Below, piece after piece: positions 1 through 12,168 of a stretch of 64,000 nt of DNA (within the stretch, counting starts at the first letter, position 1; every line of letters starts with the position of its first letter). The stretch comes from Pleurostoma richardsiae (Eukaryota; Ascomycota; Sordariomycetes; Calosphaeriales; Pleurostomataceae). Location: NCBI GenBank assembly GCA_030052745.1, contig JANBVO010000024.1, forward strand, positions 124,001-188,000, written 5' to 3'. The notes beneath the pieces were generated by a model. The model worked only from the letters and a program-made list of their open reading frames with translations. It searched no databases and was not told the DNA's origin. A program made the translations under genes and the position numbers.

Positions 1-695
1 GTGACAGCTGGAACTCGAGCCCCATGTGATTCCGTACGCGCAATAAGAACTGCCGTTTTTCCTCGCAAGAGTGCCGATTTCGTACGCATTGATAAAGCTG
101 GACCGCCTAACCTTGGCGGCGTATCCGTGGACCACGAGCTAGAATGTCACCAATGAGACCAGATGAGGGAGAGGATATATTAGTAACGAGTGGTACACTT
201 TGTACTTTTTTATGTACGAGGCCTGTCCTATCACGCCTGACGACTTTGCCTTCGCCCCATCCTCGCCACGTCAAATCTCCTCGTCCGATCTCTCCGTCCA
301 TCTGAGCTCAGCGTCCGCACATAGATTGCTGCTATCATTTAATGGAAAGCAGGAGGGGTATATAACCATACAATACATGTACCATAACATCGCAGTCGTG
401 CCCCTTCTCAGACGCATTTCATCCACTCGAAAAGAAGGATCTCTCACAGACAAAGGAAATTAGATACCTGAGAAGGCGTCGAGAGAGTCGTAGGGGGGGC
501 CTGAGGGGCTTGTTGCTCAAACAAGACAGGCTGATCAAGCCGTTTCCGGCAGAATTCGTTGGCAATGGGTATCGGACCGCGCCACAAGTTCCGGAACGCC
601 ATCCGGGAGTCCCTGGGAAATCGAAAATCAAACAAACCAAGTCAGATGCTCGCAGACCGTGGAACCTACTCGGAATGGAAGAGATCGACAGCTTC
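1..695. other. 3' flank of the TBC gene, no gene seen
   Basis: This is the left edge of the window, downstream of the TBC-domain gene that ends at 696 on the minus strand. The open frames here are short, overlap one another and resemble no family I know. No tRNA-like cloverleaf or repeat was seen. It probably holds the 3' untranslated region of the TBC gene. Confidence 0.5.
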
Positions 696-3522
696 CTATG
701 GCTTCTTTCTCTGATGCTGCTTCCATTCCGCTCGCACGACCTTCATGAGCAGCTCTTCGTCCTTTATGGGCACCCAGGATGTCAGAGCCTTCATAGCATT
801 CTCGAAGTCGGAGTCTATCAGCACCTCCTTCAAGGCATCGATCAGAGCGGCACTGGTGGCATGAAGGATGTCTAGGCCATGGAATGTATCCTTGTCGCCC
901 CCGGGTAGCGCAGGTGGAGGCTGCGCCTGCGCCGACGGCGGCTCGCCTAGGAGCATAAAGACATCCCACACTCGTAGCTGTGCGGGAAACGGTATAGACA
1001 GGTTGAACAGGGTGAGGTACCATCGAGTACCATACGCTGTAGCATCAATGCCGAGCTCCGACTGTATATCAGGGTCAGCACAACGCACACGCCTCACTTG
1101 GGATCATAGTAACTTACGAGCTTCTTGGCTACTTCCTTTCCCTCCAGCCAGTGCTCCTCGAAATTCTTGAGTGCCGTCATGAGCCCAGCGAAGCCGGGTT
1201 GGTAGAGTCTTTCCAGGCCGCGAAGTTGCCACATATGAACCAGCATGACGAAGCATCTCTCCTCGTCGTAATAACAGAGGAGCGTGGCGGCGAGGGCTGC
1301 CATGCCCTGAACGTAGCCGGTATCGGGAAAGTAAAGAGACACGGCGTGTAAGACCCGGAACAGCAATCGCTGGCCTCCACGGTATCTCTTACGAAACATA
1401 ATATGCCTGTTGATCGTTCTCGGGACGTCGAGATCAATCTGGAGATCATCTGGCGAGCCGATATTCTGCAGTCGGTGAAAATCTACTATGATCTCCTCGT
1501 CGGGTGCCTTGGTCCCGGCAGCCTTGGCACTCGTGCTTAGGAAAGAGTACCAAGCCGCTGCGCGCCAGCGGTCAGGGATTCCCTTCCAGGTGCGGTCGAT
1601 GAGTTTCTGGTTCTTGGTGTCGAATTCGAATTCCATCCCTTCGCCATCCTTGCCACGCTTGATCACCTTCGCCATCTTTCGCCATTTTTCGGTTCGCTCG
1701 ATTTCTTTCTTCTTCAGTGCCTCCGATATCTTCTCCATCTGCTGTTCCTCGGCAATATCGTCAAGACCAGGGCCCAGTGCAAGCATGTCGCCCGCCTCAT
1801 CCATCCAGCGCCTATTTCGATTGTGGGGCAAGAAATTCGCAGCCGCCCGTATAGGTGATCGTGATGACCGTCGTGAAGTTGCAGAAAATTCTGAAGTCTG
1901 TGTGTTTAAAGATCGAGCCGATATCTTTCTGCTCGGCATGCGGTTCGGACCAAGAGGGGATGAAAATAACGACGGATCTCTCTTAGTCAGGACAAGCCTT
2001 CCATTCCTCCTCCTCGGGGTCTGCAATGTCGCTTTCGCTTCAGGTGTGCTCGCTCTCGACGCGGGCCGCCGCATTGTGATGAATCCATAACGATCGACAT
2101 CGGCGTCCTGAAGACCTTCCCAGTCCTCAATGCCACCAGCAAGTTCGTAATCCTTGCGCACTGCGTTATCGAGTCGCGACGACAATGAACTGGCTGACTG
2201 GAGCGTATCCGTATTTGGAGAAGGGCGGGTATAGGTGGCGCGCTCTTTTCGTTTTCTGTGGCAAGAAATTTGTTAGCATCGCGGCAGCAGGAAATCGGCT
2301 TGACTAGGAAACCATACGCGACATCATCATCCTCCCCTCCCTCCGCTGGTGACTCCAGGTGCTCACCCGAAGATGAACCTGGGGCTCCATCCTCCCAGTT
2401 GAGGCAATCGCCAGATTCATAGAGCGATCTCACCTTTTGCGATTCCCTCTCTGTATCTACCGATAAAAGTCGGATGTTGGGCAGCGGCGTCTTCTGGGAC
2501 GATGGCGTCGTCGCGTCATCAGTCGCATTGTGGCTGGCGGCGCCAGGCCCAGCAGCGGGCTGGGACGCAGCACCTTGCGCACCGCTCTCTTCTCCTGAGC
2601 TGTTCATCGACGCAATGAGGCCAGTTCCACTGATCGCGCGCTTGCCTCCAAACATAGCACTGCCTCTCTTGGAGAAGGTCAGGCCGCTGAGCAAGTCATC
2701 GTCAAGGAGACTGACGCTTGGGATGGTTGTTGTAATGGGTGTAAATTCCGCACTAGGCCCCTGCGACTCTGCTGAAAAGAGACTGGCGCTACGAGACTCT
2801 TTGTGGCTAAGATCTGCAGCCGCTCCACTCGGGAATTTGAGTGACAGGGGGGATTTGGGCTTAAGGGAGCCCCGCGATTGAGGTGCTGCCATCGCGTCTT
2901 CACTTGGGCTCTTCTTGCGCAGGCGCCTCGTCGAAACACCTGTCCGGAAGCTGAGGCTCTTCACGAGTCTTCTGGCAGTGGCGGACGTGGTGGTCTCCGA
3001 TCCGGACTCGGGGTCGGAAGAGACCGACCAGCGACTCTGCTGTGAACCGCGGGGTGGCTCTTCAGGCGTGCATCGACCGCTAGAGGGTGCAACACTCTCA
3101 GAACGCGTGGAAGGTCTATCCGGGCCGATGCTGGTCTTGTGATACAGGAGCTCGCCCTCGCATTCTTCGCGGACTGTAACAGATGATGCGGTCGTCGCGG
3201 CAACTCCCGAGTCTCTCTTAGAATTGTCGGGCGCGAGTCCATGCGCGGCGGGCGTTCTCAGTGCAGGATGCTGTTCGCTGGGCGCGATCGGGGGAGGCGC
3301 GACCACTACTGGGCTGGTCGGGGTGGTCGGGCTGGAAGGAGAGGAAGAGGAGTGAGAGCGGGCCGAGCGACGGGGATTTCGAGGTGGAGGAATGAGAATA
3401 GGAGGCTCGGCCTCGGCGGTCTCTTCGTATCGGAACGCAAGTAATCCTGTGTCATCTCTGAAGGGAATGCGCGGCGATGGTCGACTCTTGTATCGCACGC
3501 TTGCGTACTTCTGGGGCGCCAT
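696..3522 (-). CDS. TBC-domain Rab GTPase-activating protein
   Basis: This is a predicted Rab GAP that would speed GTP hydrolysis on a Rab-family GTPase in membrane traffic. Exons are 3522-2318, 2255-1118 and 1061-696, giving 902 aa. The introns are GT-AG (62 and 56 nt), and the first has a GCTAAC branch site. Roughly the first 420 residues are Ser/Pro-rich and low in complexity, as is usual for a disordered regulatory arm. The TBC domain lies at about 620-860. Both catalytic fingers are visible: the Arg in IDLDVPRT (about residue 675) and the Gln in YVQGM. TBC core motifs such as GIPDRWRAAAW and LRVWDVF are also present, the latter only after splicing intron 2. The start is the first ATG of the long frame and is followed by a basic segment. 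The Rab partner cannot be told from the sequence. Confidence 0.88.
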
Positions 3523-6500
3523 GGCGCGCAGTTGCAGCAGCGGCTGGACACGCGGACCGGTGGGTGCACTTAGGTGGGCTGTGGGCTCCGTACGTCGGGA
3601 ATGGATGCCCCTGCAGCGCCGGTGCTACGCACCGCCCGGTCAGCGAATGACGGTGGAGACGCTTCCGTGTCGCTTCCCTGTCGGCCGGGATGCCACTGGT
3701 GGGTTCAGGGCTCCAGGTAGGTCGTGAATGCCGCGAGTTGCTTTTCGCCGAGTATCGTATGTATTGGACAGTCTTTCTTTTTTTCTTTCTCTTTCCGTGC
3801 CACTTCTGCTTCTAGGAGTAGCAGGTGTCGACGGGAGACGAAGGAAGGCTTTGCAAGCGGCGCAAAGATGCTAGAGAGGCGAAAGAGGCAGAGAGGGAGG
3901 AAGAGGACAGGCAGGTGGGAAGATCTCACGTAAAGTAGCTGCTCGAGGTACGTCCTTTCCTGCTTTAAAAAGTTGGTGAAGGCGGCGGACGGGGCAGGAG
4001 CGGAAGAAGGGAAAGTGAGAAGCAGCTCGAGTGAATTGGAGGGCGCCACGCCTTCCTTTTTCTCTCCCAAGGAGTGACTGACGACGACATGCACGACACG
4101 CGCATCAACGGCGTTTTTCCTTCTTTTCCCTCCACGGCAAACGGCAAACGGACTGTGTTGTCAACAAGACTTTCTCAGAACGGAAAGGTCTGCCCAGGTT
4201 GTCTCATGCAAATATCGACTTTCCGGAGCCGGTACCTGTTAGGTACGCCGTAGGGCAGAAATGTCTCGGTTCACCCTGCTCCCCATCTCTCCTCATCCCT
4301 TGCTTCCCCCGTCACGTCTCTCGCCAGTCACAGTCTGCCACCTCCCACAGCCAACATCCAACATCCCACCAGGTTGGACTTTTCTACGGGACCCAGCACA
4401 ATTAAGCAGCCACACTCTCTTTCGGGAAAGCAGAGATTTTCACCAGCCAAAGGAGGAACCACAACGACTGGACAGGAAGCAAAGGAAGCGATACCGTCTT
4501 CCCCACACACGGCACGTAGTTCACCTCACCTCATGTCTGTCCGCCTTTTGGAGGGTTGAAGGGGCGCGCGACCCAAGACACCGCCGAATGCACTGTTTAA
4601 TCCACGTAACGCGGCCTTCACGTGTACTTCACAGTACCCACCTCAGGTGCTTTGGATACCTATCTAGTCCGAGTTACTCACCGCATTGATACTCTTATGC
4701 GACTTATCCAGCAGAGAACTGTTGTGGAGATCGTGATGCCGGTGAACCTCGCTTGTTTGGGCTTCCAGTCTTTGACTCAGAGGACGACGTCTCAATATGG
4801 GCAGTTCGCGCTAGTGAGGTGGTCGTCGACAGCCAGCCAGCCCTCCTTGTCCAGGAACAACCCCTCGGTCTTGCATTAGCATAAGAGGCAACATGAAGTA
4901 ACCGCAGAAGTTACCTCAAGTTACGACTTACACGGCAGCAGAGCCACCTACCGAGCTTCCTCATTACCAGCCACGCAGGGTTTCGCAAGCCGTGCCGACC
5001 AGGTTATATTGCACCTGCACGATGTATGCGAAGATGGAGGGCAGCTCTCCAAACGCAGAAGCTACCGCCGGATAACAGCACTGACAAAGGATCACCCTGA
5101 CGGACCAGATATTTGCCTGCACTTTCCAGCCAAGCGTCGCCGGCAGACTAGCTCCCGGCTTCCCGCCTAGGCGAGGTCTCAGATGCCCCTCCCTTCTGCC
5201 GTCCGCCGCCATGTCTCGCCTTCAGCTTGCGATACCCTGGCGGAAGCGGATATGTCTTGCTCCAGCTAGTCCGCCACAGAGGAAGCAGTAAGTCAGCAAG
5301 AAACTGGACGCCTGAGCGCCACAGCCCGCATGTCGGCCGGCTTCCGGACCGCCATCCGAGCGCATGGTCCGTGGAGGAGGGACAGCTCGCAGCGACGATC
5401 GCGCAAACGTCCGTTCCTTTTCCTCTGCCCCCTCTCAGATGCTACGGAATTGGCTGCATTGGGTCTCTCTAAACCTAATGAGCTGGGACCGATAGCAGCG
5501 ACCACACATGCGCGTGGTCACGGTAGCGGAGTCTCGTCTCCCGTTAGGTGGGAAGACCTTTCAAGATCTCCGCGTCTTTAGCTTGTGGCCATCAACACCT
5601 CTCTCCATTGGAGGAGATCTACGTGGCACTTTAGCCAGGTCACTCCGAAGTCCTCGGCCGCAACGCAGGCCTTCCGTTTGCCGCATTAGGACGTGTTCGC
5701 GCTGACCAACTGTCAAGTCAAAATTCCCCCCACATGATCGTGGCCTTGCCGTGGACTGGGTATGTGTTCTGCGTCTCGACTCGTTCCACGTGAATAGTCT
5801 GTGTGGTGGACATGTATATCTTGACCGACTTTCCCCTGTCCGCGAGCGTACAGTCTTCCTGGCATGCGAAAACGGGTCGGGCAGTGACAGATGGGCAGAT
5901 CCCTGAAATTCCCCTGGACATTGAACAACGTGTGTCGCACACAGAAGACGCCACGAAGGTTCTTCACCCCTGCCACACTTGCGACCTCTGCATTCATTCA
6001 CGCTTGACATGTTCTTGCTTGTCTATCTGCTGCTCACTAAGTCGTGTTTGCCGCTGTATGGCCAATGGCCCCTACCACCATGCCGGGGGAACTATACAGA
6101 ACGGGACAGGAGCCCCCGAGGAGGAGCCTCTGGCGATGAGAAGAAAGATAGTCTTGGTTCTCGTCTCGTCTGATCTCTTGTCTAACCCAGCCGTTTGCCC
6201 GGCCCCAACGAATGCCCGATGAAGAAAGCCATGCCGTTTCAACGATGCTATGCAAGCCTCCATCACCATCATCACTGCTTTTTTATGCTTTGCGCCATAT
6301 TCTGTGTTTACCCCTTGCAGCTTGCATATATCGTCCCGCTCTCTCCAGGCCAATCGATGGCCCCGCGCTGGCTGCAGACTTGCATGCTGACCGCTCCCGC
6401 TCCCGTCACCCGCTGTCATCTATCGCCAAAACATCTTTCTAGCCAGTGACAGAGCTTTTCTCTCTCTCCTGAGCAGGGCCAAGGTTCTCTGTCCTGCGAC

Positions 6501-6607
6501 CGCCTTCATCTCTGGATTTCCGTAGTTGCTTCGTAGGACCGTCGGCCGGATTTTAAATGATGCTATCTGAAGCTAATTCAAATTTGGAGTCAACGAACCC
6601 CCCGGAC
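3523..6607. other. Intergenic region, 3.1 kb, no supported gene
   Basis: The region lies between the 5' end of the TBC gene and the 3' end of the DIL/ankyrin gene, both on the minus strand. It contains a pyrimidine-rich tract on the plus strand at about 3771-3797 and many short overlapping frames of low complexity with no family match or credible splice pattern. It should hold the TBC gene promoter and long 5' leader. A non-coding RNA is possible but not visible from sequence alone. Confidence 0.5.
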
Positions 6608-9293
6608 TCAGACGTCCTCGTTTCCCCAGTCCTTCTCCCCGAACATGGGCCGCTTCCCGTTCCCGCTCTCCAGCTTCTCCAGGAACTCGGGCGGAACAGT
6701 GGGTATGTACTTGCGCTCGCGCTCGCGGTTCACGCCGCCGAAGCCCGCGCCGTAGCAGATGAGCATGTCCGTCACCGACGGCAGCGTGAAGGGCAGCATG
6801 AGCGAGGGGTCGAGCAGGAGGTTCGCCGGCGCGTCGTCGCCTTCCTCGTCCTCCGGCTGCTGCGCCACCGAGCCCCCGGGCGTGCCCTGCTGACTAGACG
6901 GGGTGTCCGCCGCGCCGTTGCCGTTTGCGGAAGTGTTCTTCTTGACCGGCGTTGCGGGCGCGCTGTCTGGTGGCGCCGACTTGCCCTTTGGCGAGGCTGT
7001 GGCGGTCATGCTCCGGCGGTTCCGTTCCCTCTCGCGCCTGAGCTGCGCTTCTTTCTGGATCGCGAGAAGGTATTTCATCGCGCTCTTCGGTAGGCCCTTC
7101 TCCCCGACTTCGGGCCGGTAGTGGGTCGCGGCATGGATGAGCTGCTGGGCGCTGAGCGCCTTCAGCTGTTGCAGCGTCCCAACGAGGGCCTCTAGGTCGT
7201 CCCCACCCAGGGACGAGAAGCACTGCAGCCATTGCAGCAATTGGATGGCCGGGGCCAGGTGCCGTCTCGCCGCGTCAACCGTCGTCTCGCCGTGGGACTG
7301 CATGTCGCCGTGCTCGTAATGCTCCGGTTGCCGGTTGTTGGCACGCGCCCAGTCCTCCAGGACGGAGATGTTCATCCGGATCTGCATCGCTTTCGTCCGT
7401 GCTAGGTATTTCCTGTTGGACATGATCCGGTTGAAGAGCTCCGCACCGATCCAGTAAAGCAGCTGGGCGACGATCTGAGATGTGATGACTGAATGAACGT
7501 CGTAGAGGTCGAGGACGAATAGCGTAGAAGACAGGAGGGAGGTGACGTTGCGCGGTGCAGGCTTCGCCCTCTGCTTCGGTGATGGCGGCCTATACCGCCT
7601 TTCGGGCGGTTCTTCCTTGACCTCCTTTTTCCGCTTGAAGATTTTCCACTCGTTCTGGAATGTGATATCCTCAAACCCAGGAATTGTCTCATGGTCCAAC
7701 ATGGCCGCGTCAAGGACCTTATCAAGACGCCTCTCAGCGTCTCGGACGATGAGGATGAATATCTCGTTGATAAGCTCCGCTAGGTGCGCCTGGAACTCTG
7801 TCGTCGCCTCGACGAGCCCCGTATCCTTTTTAAGGTAGTGCAGCAGCAAGGTAGCATTGGAGAGCCAGAAAGCCAAGATAGTCATGTCCCACTGGTGCAT
7901 CTCGACAACATCATTAATTTTATCCATGGCTGTCAGGAGGAGTTTGGCCAGGAGTTCGGGACTGGCATGGTAATGAGCATATCTTGCGCTGAGGAAGATC
8001 ATGTTTGCGGGCACCGGTTTCTGGGATGGAGACCGCTGCGGTGTCATGTTCGTGATGATAATGTCGAGAATGCGGTCGAGCTCTGACTCCTGGAAGACGA
8101 ACATCTGATCATGCAGGCACCTGGTCCAGTCGAACTCCTGCTGTTCTTCCTCGAACTCGTCCACGGGCTAAAACAATCAGAGCGTTAGGATTCCGCAAAG
8201 GCAGAGACATGGAATGAACATACTTCTGGCTGGTCGTCCATGCCGACGTTCCCCAAATCCACTTCAAGGTCTCGCGCGCTTTCCATCATCATCCGCCGCC
8301 GCATCTCATTTTCGGCCAACTCCTCCTCAAACCGTGTCTCTGAGAATCCTGGGTTATAGAAGTCGTCGGTAACACCGGCATTCCCGATATTGTAGCCACT
8401 GTCATGAAGGTAGAAGGATATATCGCTGTCGGGGGCCACAAAGTCGAAAGCACTCCTTCCCGAGGATGTCTTTGCCTCTGGCGACGCCCCATTGTCAAGT
8501 AATAGCTTCGCTATCTCCTTGTGCCGGTTTGTCATCGCCCACATCAACGCGCTCCAGTTATTCCGATCTTGCCTGTCCACGTCGCATCCGGCTTGGATAA
8601 GCGCTTCTACGACGGCCTCGTGGCCCTGCAACAATATCAGTACTGCACGCCGACAGACGTTCTAAGGTTGGTTGAGGCATACAAAACAACTCGCGTATAT
8701 CAACGGCGGCGTGCCGTCCTCGTCAGGCGCGTTGACATCCACGTATTCCTTCGCTTTCCCGCTTAGTAGCTTCGCGACTTGTTCCGTGTTGCCATTGCTG
8801 GCTGCCATATGCAACGCCCTCTGCAGCATTTCCCTCTTTTCATCGTCGGTTAACTTGTCGTTCGTCGCTATCGCGTCCTCGTCATCGAAGCCGGGCCCGG
8901 CCGAGTGGGCTGCCTGGGCGGCGAGCATCTCCATCAGGCGGGTGTCGCTGTCCGGGATGCCTCTGGTGAGATCCTGATCGTAGTTGGGGTCGTTGAGCGT
9001 CAGCTGGCTGAAGCTCAAGGGCTTCGCGACGATGGGCGTGGTCAGGAACTGAGATTGTCCTGTATCTTGCGATCAGCTGCCAAGCCCTGGGGGGAAAGAT
9101 GCGATCACGGAACAGTAGACCAACCTTGCCATCCATCGTACATTTCCGTCTCTGGGACCAGCTCGACTGGACGCCTCCGGTCGTTCAAGGACTTGGGGAG
9201 ATCATCAGGTAGAGTTCGCGGCTTCTTCTCCTCCTCATCTCCGCTACCTCCGAAGGGATTGAGCTCCCCGCCATCAGAAGCCCCGATATCCAT
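6608..9293 (-). CDS. Ankyrin-repeat and DIL-domain protein
   Basis: This is a fungal protein combining ankyrin repeats with a dilute (DIL) domain, the fold found in the class V myosin cargo-binding tail. No myosin motor is present, so the likely role is a protein-binding adaptor; that is inference. Exons are 9293-9125, 9059-8683, 8625-8224 and 8167-6608, giving 835 aa, with introns of 65, 57 and 56 nt. Splicing of intron 2 restores the ankyrin repeat motif ASCFGHEAVVEAL, which supports the model. Ankyrin repeats lie at about 90-250. The DIL-like region starts near residue 400 (ILAFWLSNATLLLHYLKKD) and continues through LLYWIGAELFNRIM near 550. The C-terminus is a low-complexity tail rich in Ala, Ser and Pro. 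The first donor is GTTGGT, weaker than usual. Confidence 0.85.
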
Positions 9294-9821
9294 TACGGAG
9301 GGGGTCGCAGGACAGAGGATTGTGCCTCATCCGCGGTTGGAATCCAGGGGAAAGAGATAGGTGGAGATTCTCTGGATAATGCGATGGAGCAACGGTAGGA
9401 GCGACACGGTTTCATGTAATGGTGGAAGCTGGAGAATATGCTCTGATGAGCTCGAAGGGAGGGGTGTTGAGGCCGAGAGCCCAATAGTTCAGGTACAATG
9501 TCACTGGTGATGTCGCGACAGCCACAATCATTGGCCCGTGCGCCAAGTCCCGCTGCGCCTTATCCTTTGGTCCAGACACAAGCACCTAAGCCGGCACCGC
9601 ACTATCACGGCGTGCGATATTGAACTGCAGAAACCAAGATAGGAACCACACGACAATCGTACTGTTACAAAAAGGCGATTCGTGCAGTTCTTTCTCGATG
9701 TCCACACGTGTTCTTCTATTATCAGGTACATACAGTGTTTTGTCCAGCTAAAACTGGTTGCTGGAGTCCTGGAAGCCCCTTTTATGGGGTTTGATTGCCT
9801 GCCCAACATGTCCCACCCAAA
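9294..9821. other. Intergenic gap between allantoicase 3' end and DIL/ankyrin 5' end
   Basis: This 528-bp spacer separates two minus-strand genes. It should carry the allantoicase 3' untranslated region on the right and the DIL/ankyrin promoter on the left. I see no coding region or structural RNA in it. Confidence 0.5.
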
Positions 9822-10957
9822 TCAGACAGCCCTCTTGCCAAACACGCGCAGCCGCTTCACTCCGCCGTCGGGTATGATGGTGAGCTTCACGTGTGTTATC
9901 GGCTTGTCCGTGATCTTGGAAGCAAACTCGTGCTCCTGATCAGGCCCCGTCTTCGAAGGTTCCACAGTCTCTGCCCAGCCTTCGGCGTCGGCTGGGGGTT
10001 CTCCCTCGCCTTTCCACTCGATCGCGTCGAGCTTCACCTTCTGCGGAAAGTTTCCCCTGAAGTGAGCCGTGTCAACAATGAAGCTCTGGATATAACCTGG
10101 TGCTCCTAGCCGGATAATGGTCCAGTCAACGTGCCCCTTGGTCCGAGACCGAGATGTCTCCCAGCCGTCGCCCATGTCCTTGCCCCTCCCCGGTAGGATG
10201 AGGTTATCCTTGGTCCCAAAATGCTGGTCGGAGCACGAGACGGCAACGCCACCATTCTGAGCCGCCGCGAGGTCGAAGATGACTTCCTTGTCTTCCGGAA
10301 AGACGGGCACAGCATGCCCAAAGAGCCGGAACCGCGCAATACCGCCGTCCGGGTACATGTTCAACCTAACGTGGGTGTACTGCTTCTTAGTCGGCTCGGC
10401 GAGCTTCCATCCGAACCTCTGGGATGGGCCGCATTCCTGGATGCCCAAGATCGTCTCCCATCCGCCGCGACCACCCTTCCAGGACAGCACTTCCTCGTCG
10501 TTTAGGTTGAAGCATCCCTCCACCGAGATGGCCGGTGCATGATTGCCTGAAAAGAAGGCGGTGTCGACTTCGACGCCCTCAACGGTGCCAGACGCGACAC
10601 CGAGGCGGATCACAACCCAATCGAAGGGCTCCGGGTTATGCCGCCTGGTCTCCCAGCCGTCGTACCACGCACCAGTGTATACCATCCTGCCTGCGTCCCT
10701 AATGGGGGCAGTAGGGGTCAGCAGATTGGAGGCTTCAGCAAACCACTGGTCTGAGAAACCTAAAACCTTACCGCCCAATGCAGCAGATGTCAGATCTGCA
10801 GCATCTGGATTAGCACTACCATACAGCAAGGACCTTAACAGAGCGTCGACTGACCGATGCATGTTGACCGGAAGGTGCTGTCGATCTTGTCTGCGGCGAC
10901 AGGCGCAGCCGGAACATTGTCGAGCTTGTACTCGATTTCATCGACAAAGTTTGCCAT
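9822..10957 (-). CDS. alc: Allantoicase
   Basis: Allantoicase (EC 3.5.3.4) hydrolyses allantoate to ureidoglycolate and urea in purine catabolism, feeding nitrogen to the cell. Exons are 10957-10855 and 10795-9822, giving 358 aa, a usual length for the family. The 59-nt intron has a GTCAGT donor and a CAG acceptor preceded by a GCTAAT branch site. Splicing creates the conserved N-terminal segment TCIDLTSAALGGKVL. The two internal allantoicase repeats are clear. The first carries DGWETRRHN, DWVVIRLG and VDTAFFSGNHAP. The second carries DGWETSRSR, DWTIIRLG and VDTAHFRGN. Both end in a THV(R/K)L...PDGG motif. The upstream gap has several GATA sites, which fits nitrogen control. The identification is firm. 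Confidence 0.95.
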
Positions 10958-12168
10958 GTTGAAGTTTAAACGTCGCTTAGATTTTGTTAAAGAGACCCTG
11001 GTGGGAAAGCCGGTCTGTTTCGAATCTTCACGCCTTGAGAATGTGAGGAACGGAAATGGGTGCCGGCACCGTTCGGGGAGCTGGTGCCTTCTTGAGGCGG
11101 CCGCGATAGGCGTAGGTAGTCAATTACCAGAGGCTATCGAGTAAGAGGTCGACTGGAGCCCGTCCGGACCGGCGTGGAGTTCGGCCACTTCCGACAAAGC
11201 AGACTCGGCGCGCCATCGGGGCGGGACCTCGATTCGCAGCAGAAACTGGGGCCCAGGAGGAACCAATAGCGGAAAACAACGACCTGGCCGTTCGAACACC
11301 CCAAGTTGTCCTGGACCCCTACGGATGGGTGCACGAATGTCCTTGAGCTGCAAAAGGAGATGGAAGAATACATACTAAGGAAGTGTACCATATGTTTTAA
11401 CTCTCCCGCATCTTATCGTGAGTCAAGCCTGTTACTTCCGACGTAGCTCATGTTAGTGCGAGTTTCTCACGTCCTTTTCACAGCTTGGTACTCCGTGCAC
11501 TGAGCTTATAAAGCTGACAACATCAGAGATCAGCATCACGACTTGCCCACTAGCAAGACACAGACTGAGGACAAACCAAAAGGGTGCATGACCTTGCAGA
11601 GACGGAAAACTTCCGGTCCGTGATATCTGACGCGGACGGCTCTACCCCGCCAAGATAGCAGTGCGAATCCCCGCTTCTTCAAGGGTCGTTGAAATGCGAG
11701 GGCTCCGATAGGTCGGCCGTGTACAGCTCCCCCCGCTGCCGTCATCAGCGGGTGCCAGTGCGCAATCAACCTCCTTCCTCTTTGCTTCTTAGCTAAGGGA
11801 TCCGTGTTACAGTAGTAGCACTGTGTTTGCCTGTTGAGGGGGGTGAACGCTCACTTGCCGGTGTCCTTTAAAACCAGTTTGGCTGCTCTGCGTTCCCTCT
11901 CTCAGTTTCGAAGTCGTGATATGTACCCGCAACAACCTTCCTCACCAGTATAAACAACAGCGAGGATCGCAGGCGCCCTAGGGTCAACAAGCTTCACGCG
12001 GACCTGAGCGGTGCAGAAGCATAACGACACATCGTTCGCAAGACAAAATTAATTTATGCCAGGGCGGACCTCAGCCATTGACGACACGAACTCTCCTTTT
12101 AACTTTCCTGACAGAGCGGAGGGCCGGACTGAATTAGAAGCAAGACGAGCAGTAGAAAGGGGAACAAG
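10958..12168. other. Divergent promoter region, allantoicase and cytochrome b561 gene
   Basis: This 1.2-kb gap lies between two divergently transcribed genes and so should hold both promoters and 5' leaders. No gene is supported in it. It contains the GATA-type sites listed separately. A stretch near 11640-11680 superficially resembles a tRNA T-loop but does not fold into a tRNA. Confidence 0.55.
11104..11711. promoter_or_regulatory. Cluster of GATA-factor (HGATAR) sites upstream of allantoicase
   Basis: Five HGATAR matches on either strand are spread over about 600 bp. They are CGATAG at 11104-11109, its complement CTATCG at 11134-11139, TTATCG at 11413-11418, AGATAG at 11653-11658 and CGATAG at 11706-11711. 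AreA/NIT2-type GATA activators are known to control purine and allantoin catabolism genes in filamentous fungi, so regulation of the adjacent allantoicase gene is a reasonable inference. Short motifs of this kind also occur by chance. Confidence 0.4.

Noticed and set aside
4261-4689. A 142-codon Pro/Ser/His-rich open frame upstream of the TBC gene
   Set aside because: The composition is that of pyrimidine-rich leader sequence, with no conserved motif.
11631-11690. tRNA-like segment with a GTGCGAATCCCC T-loop look-alike
   Set aside because: No acceptor stem, D-arm or anticodon arm can be paired around it.
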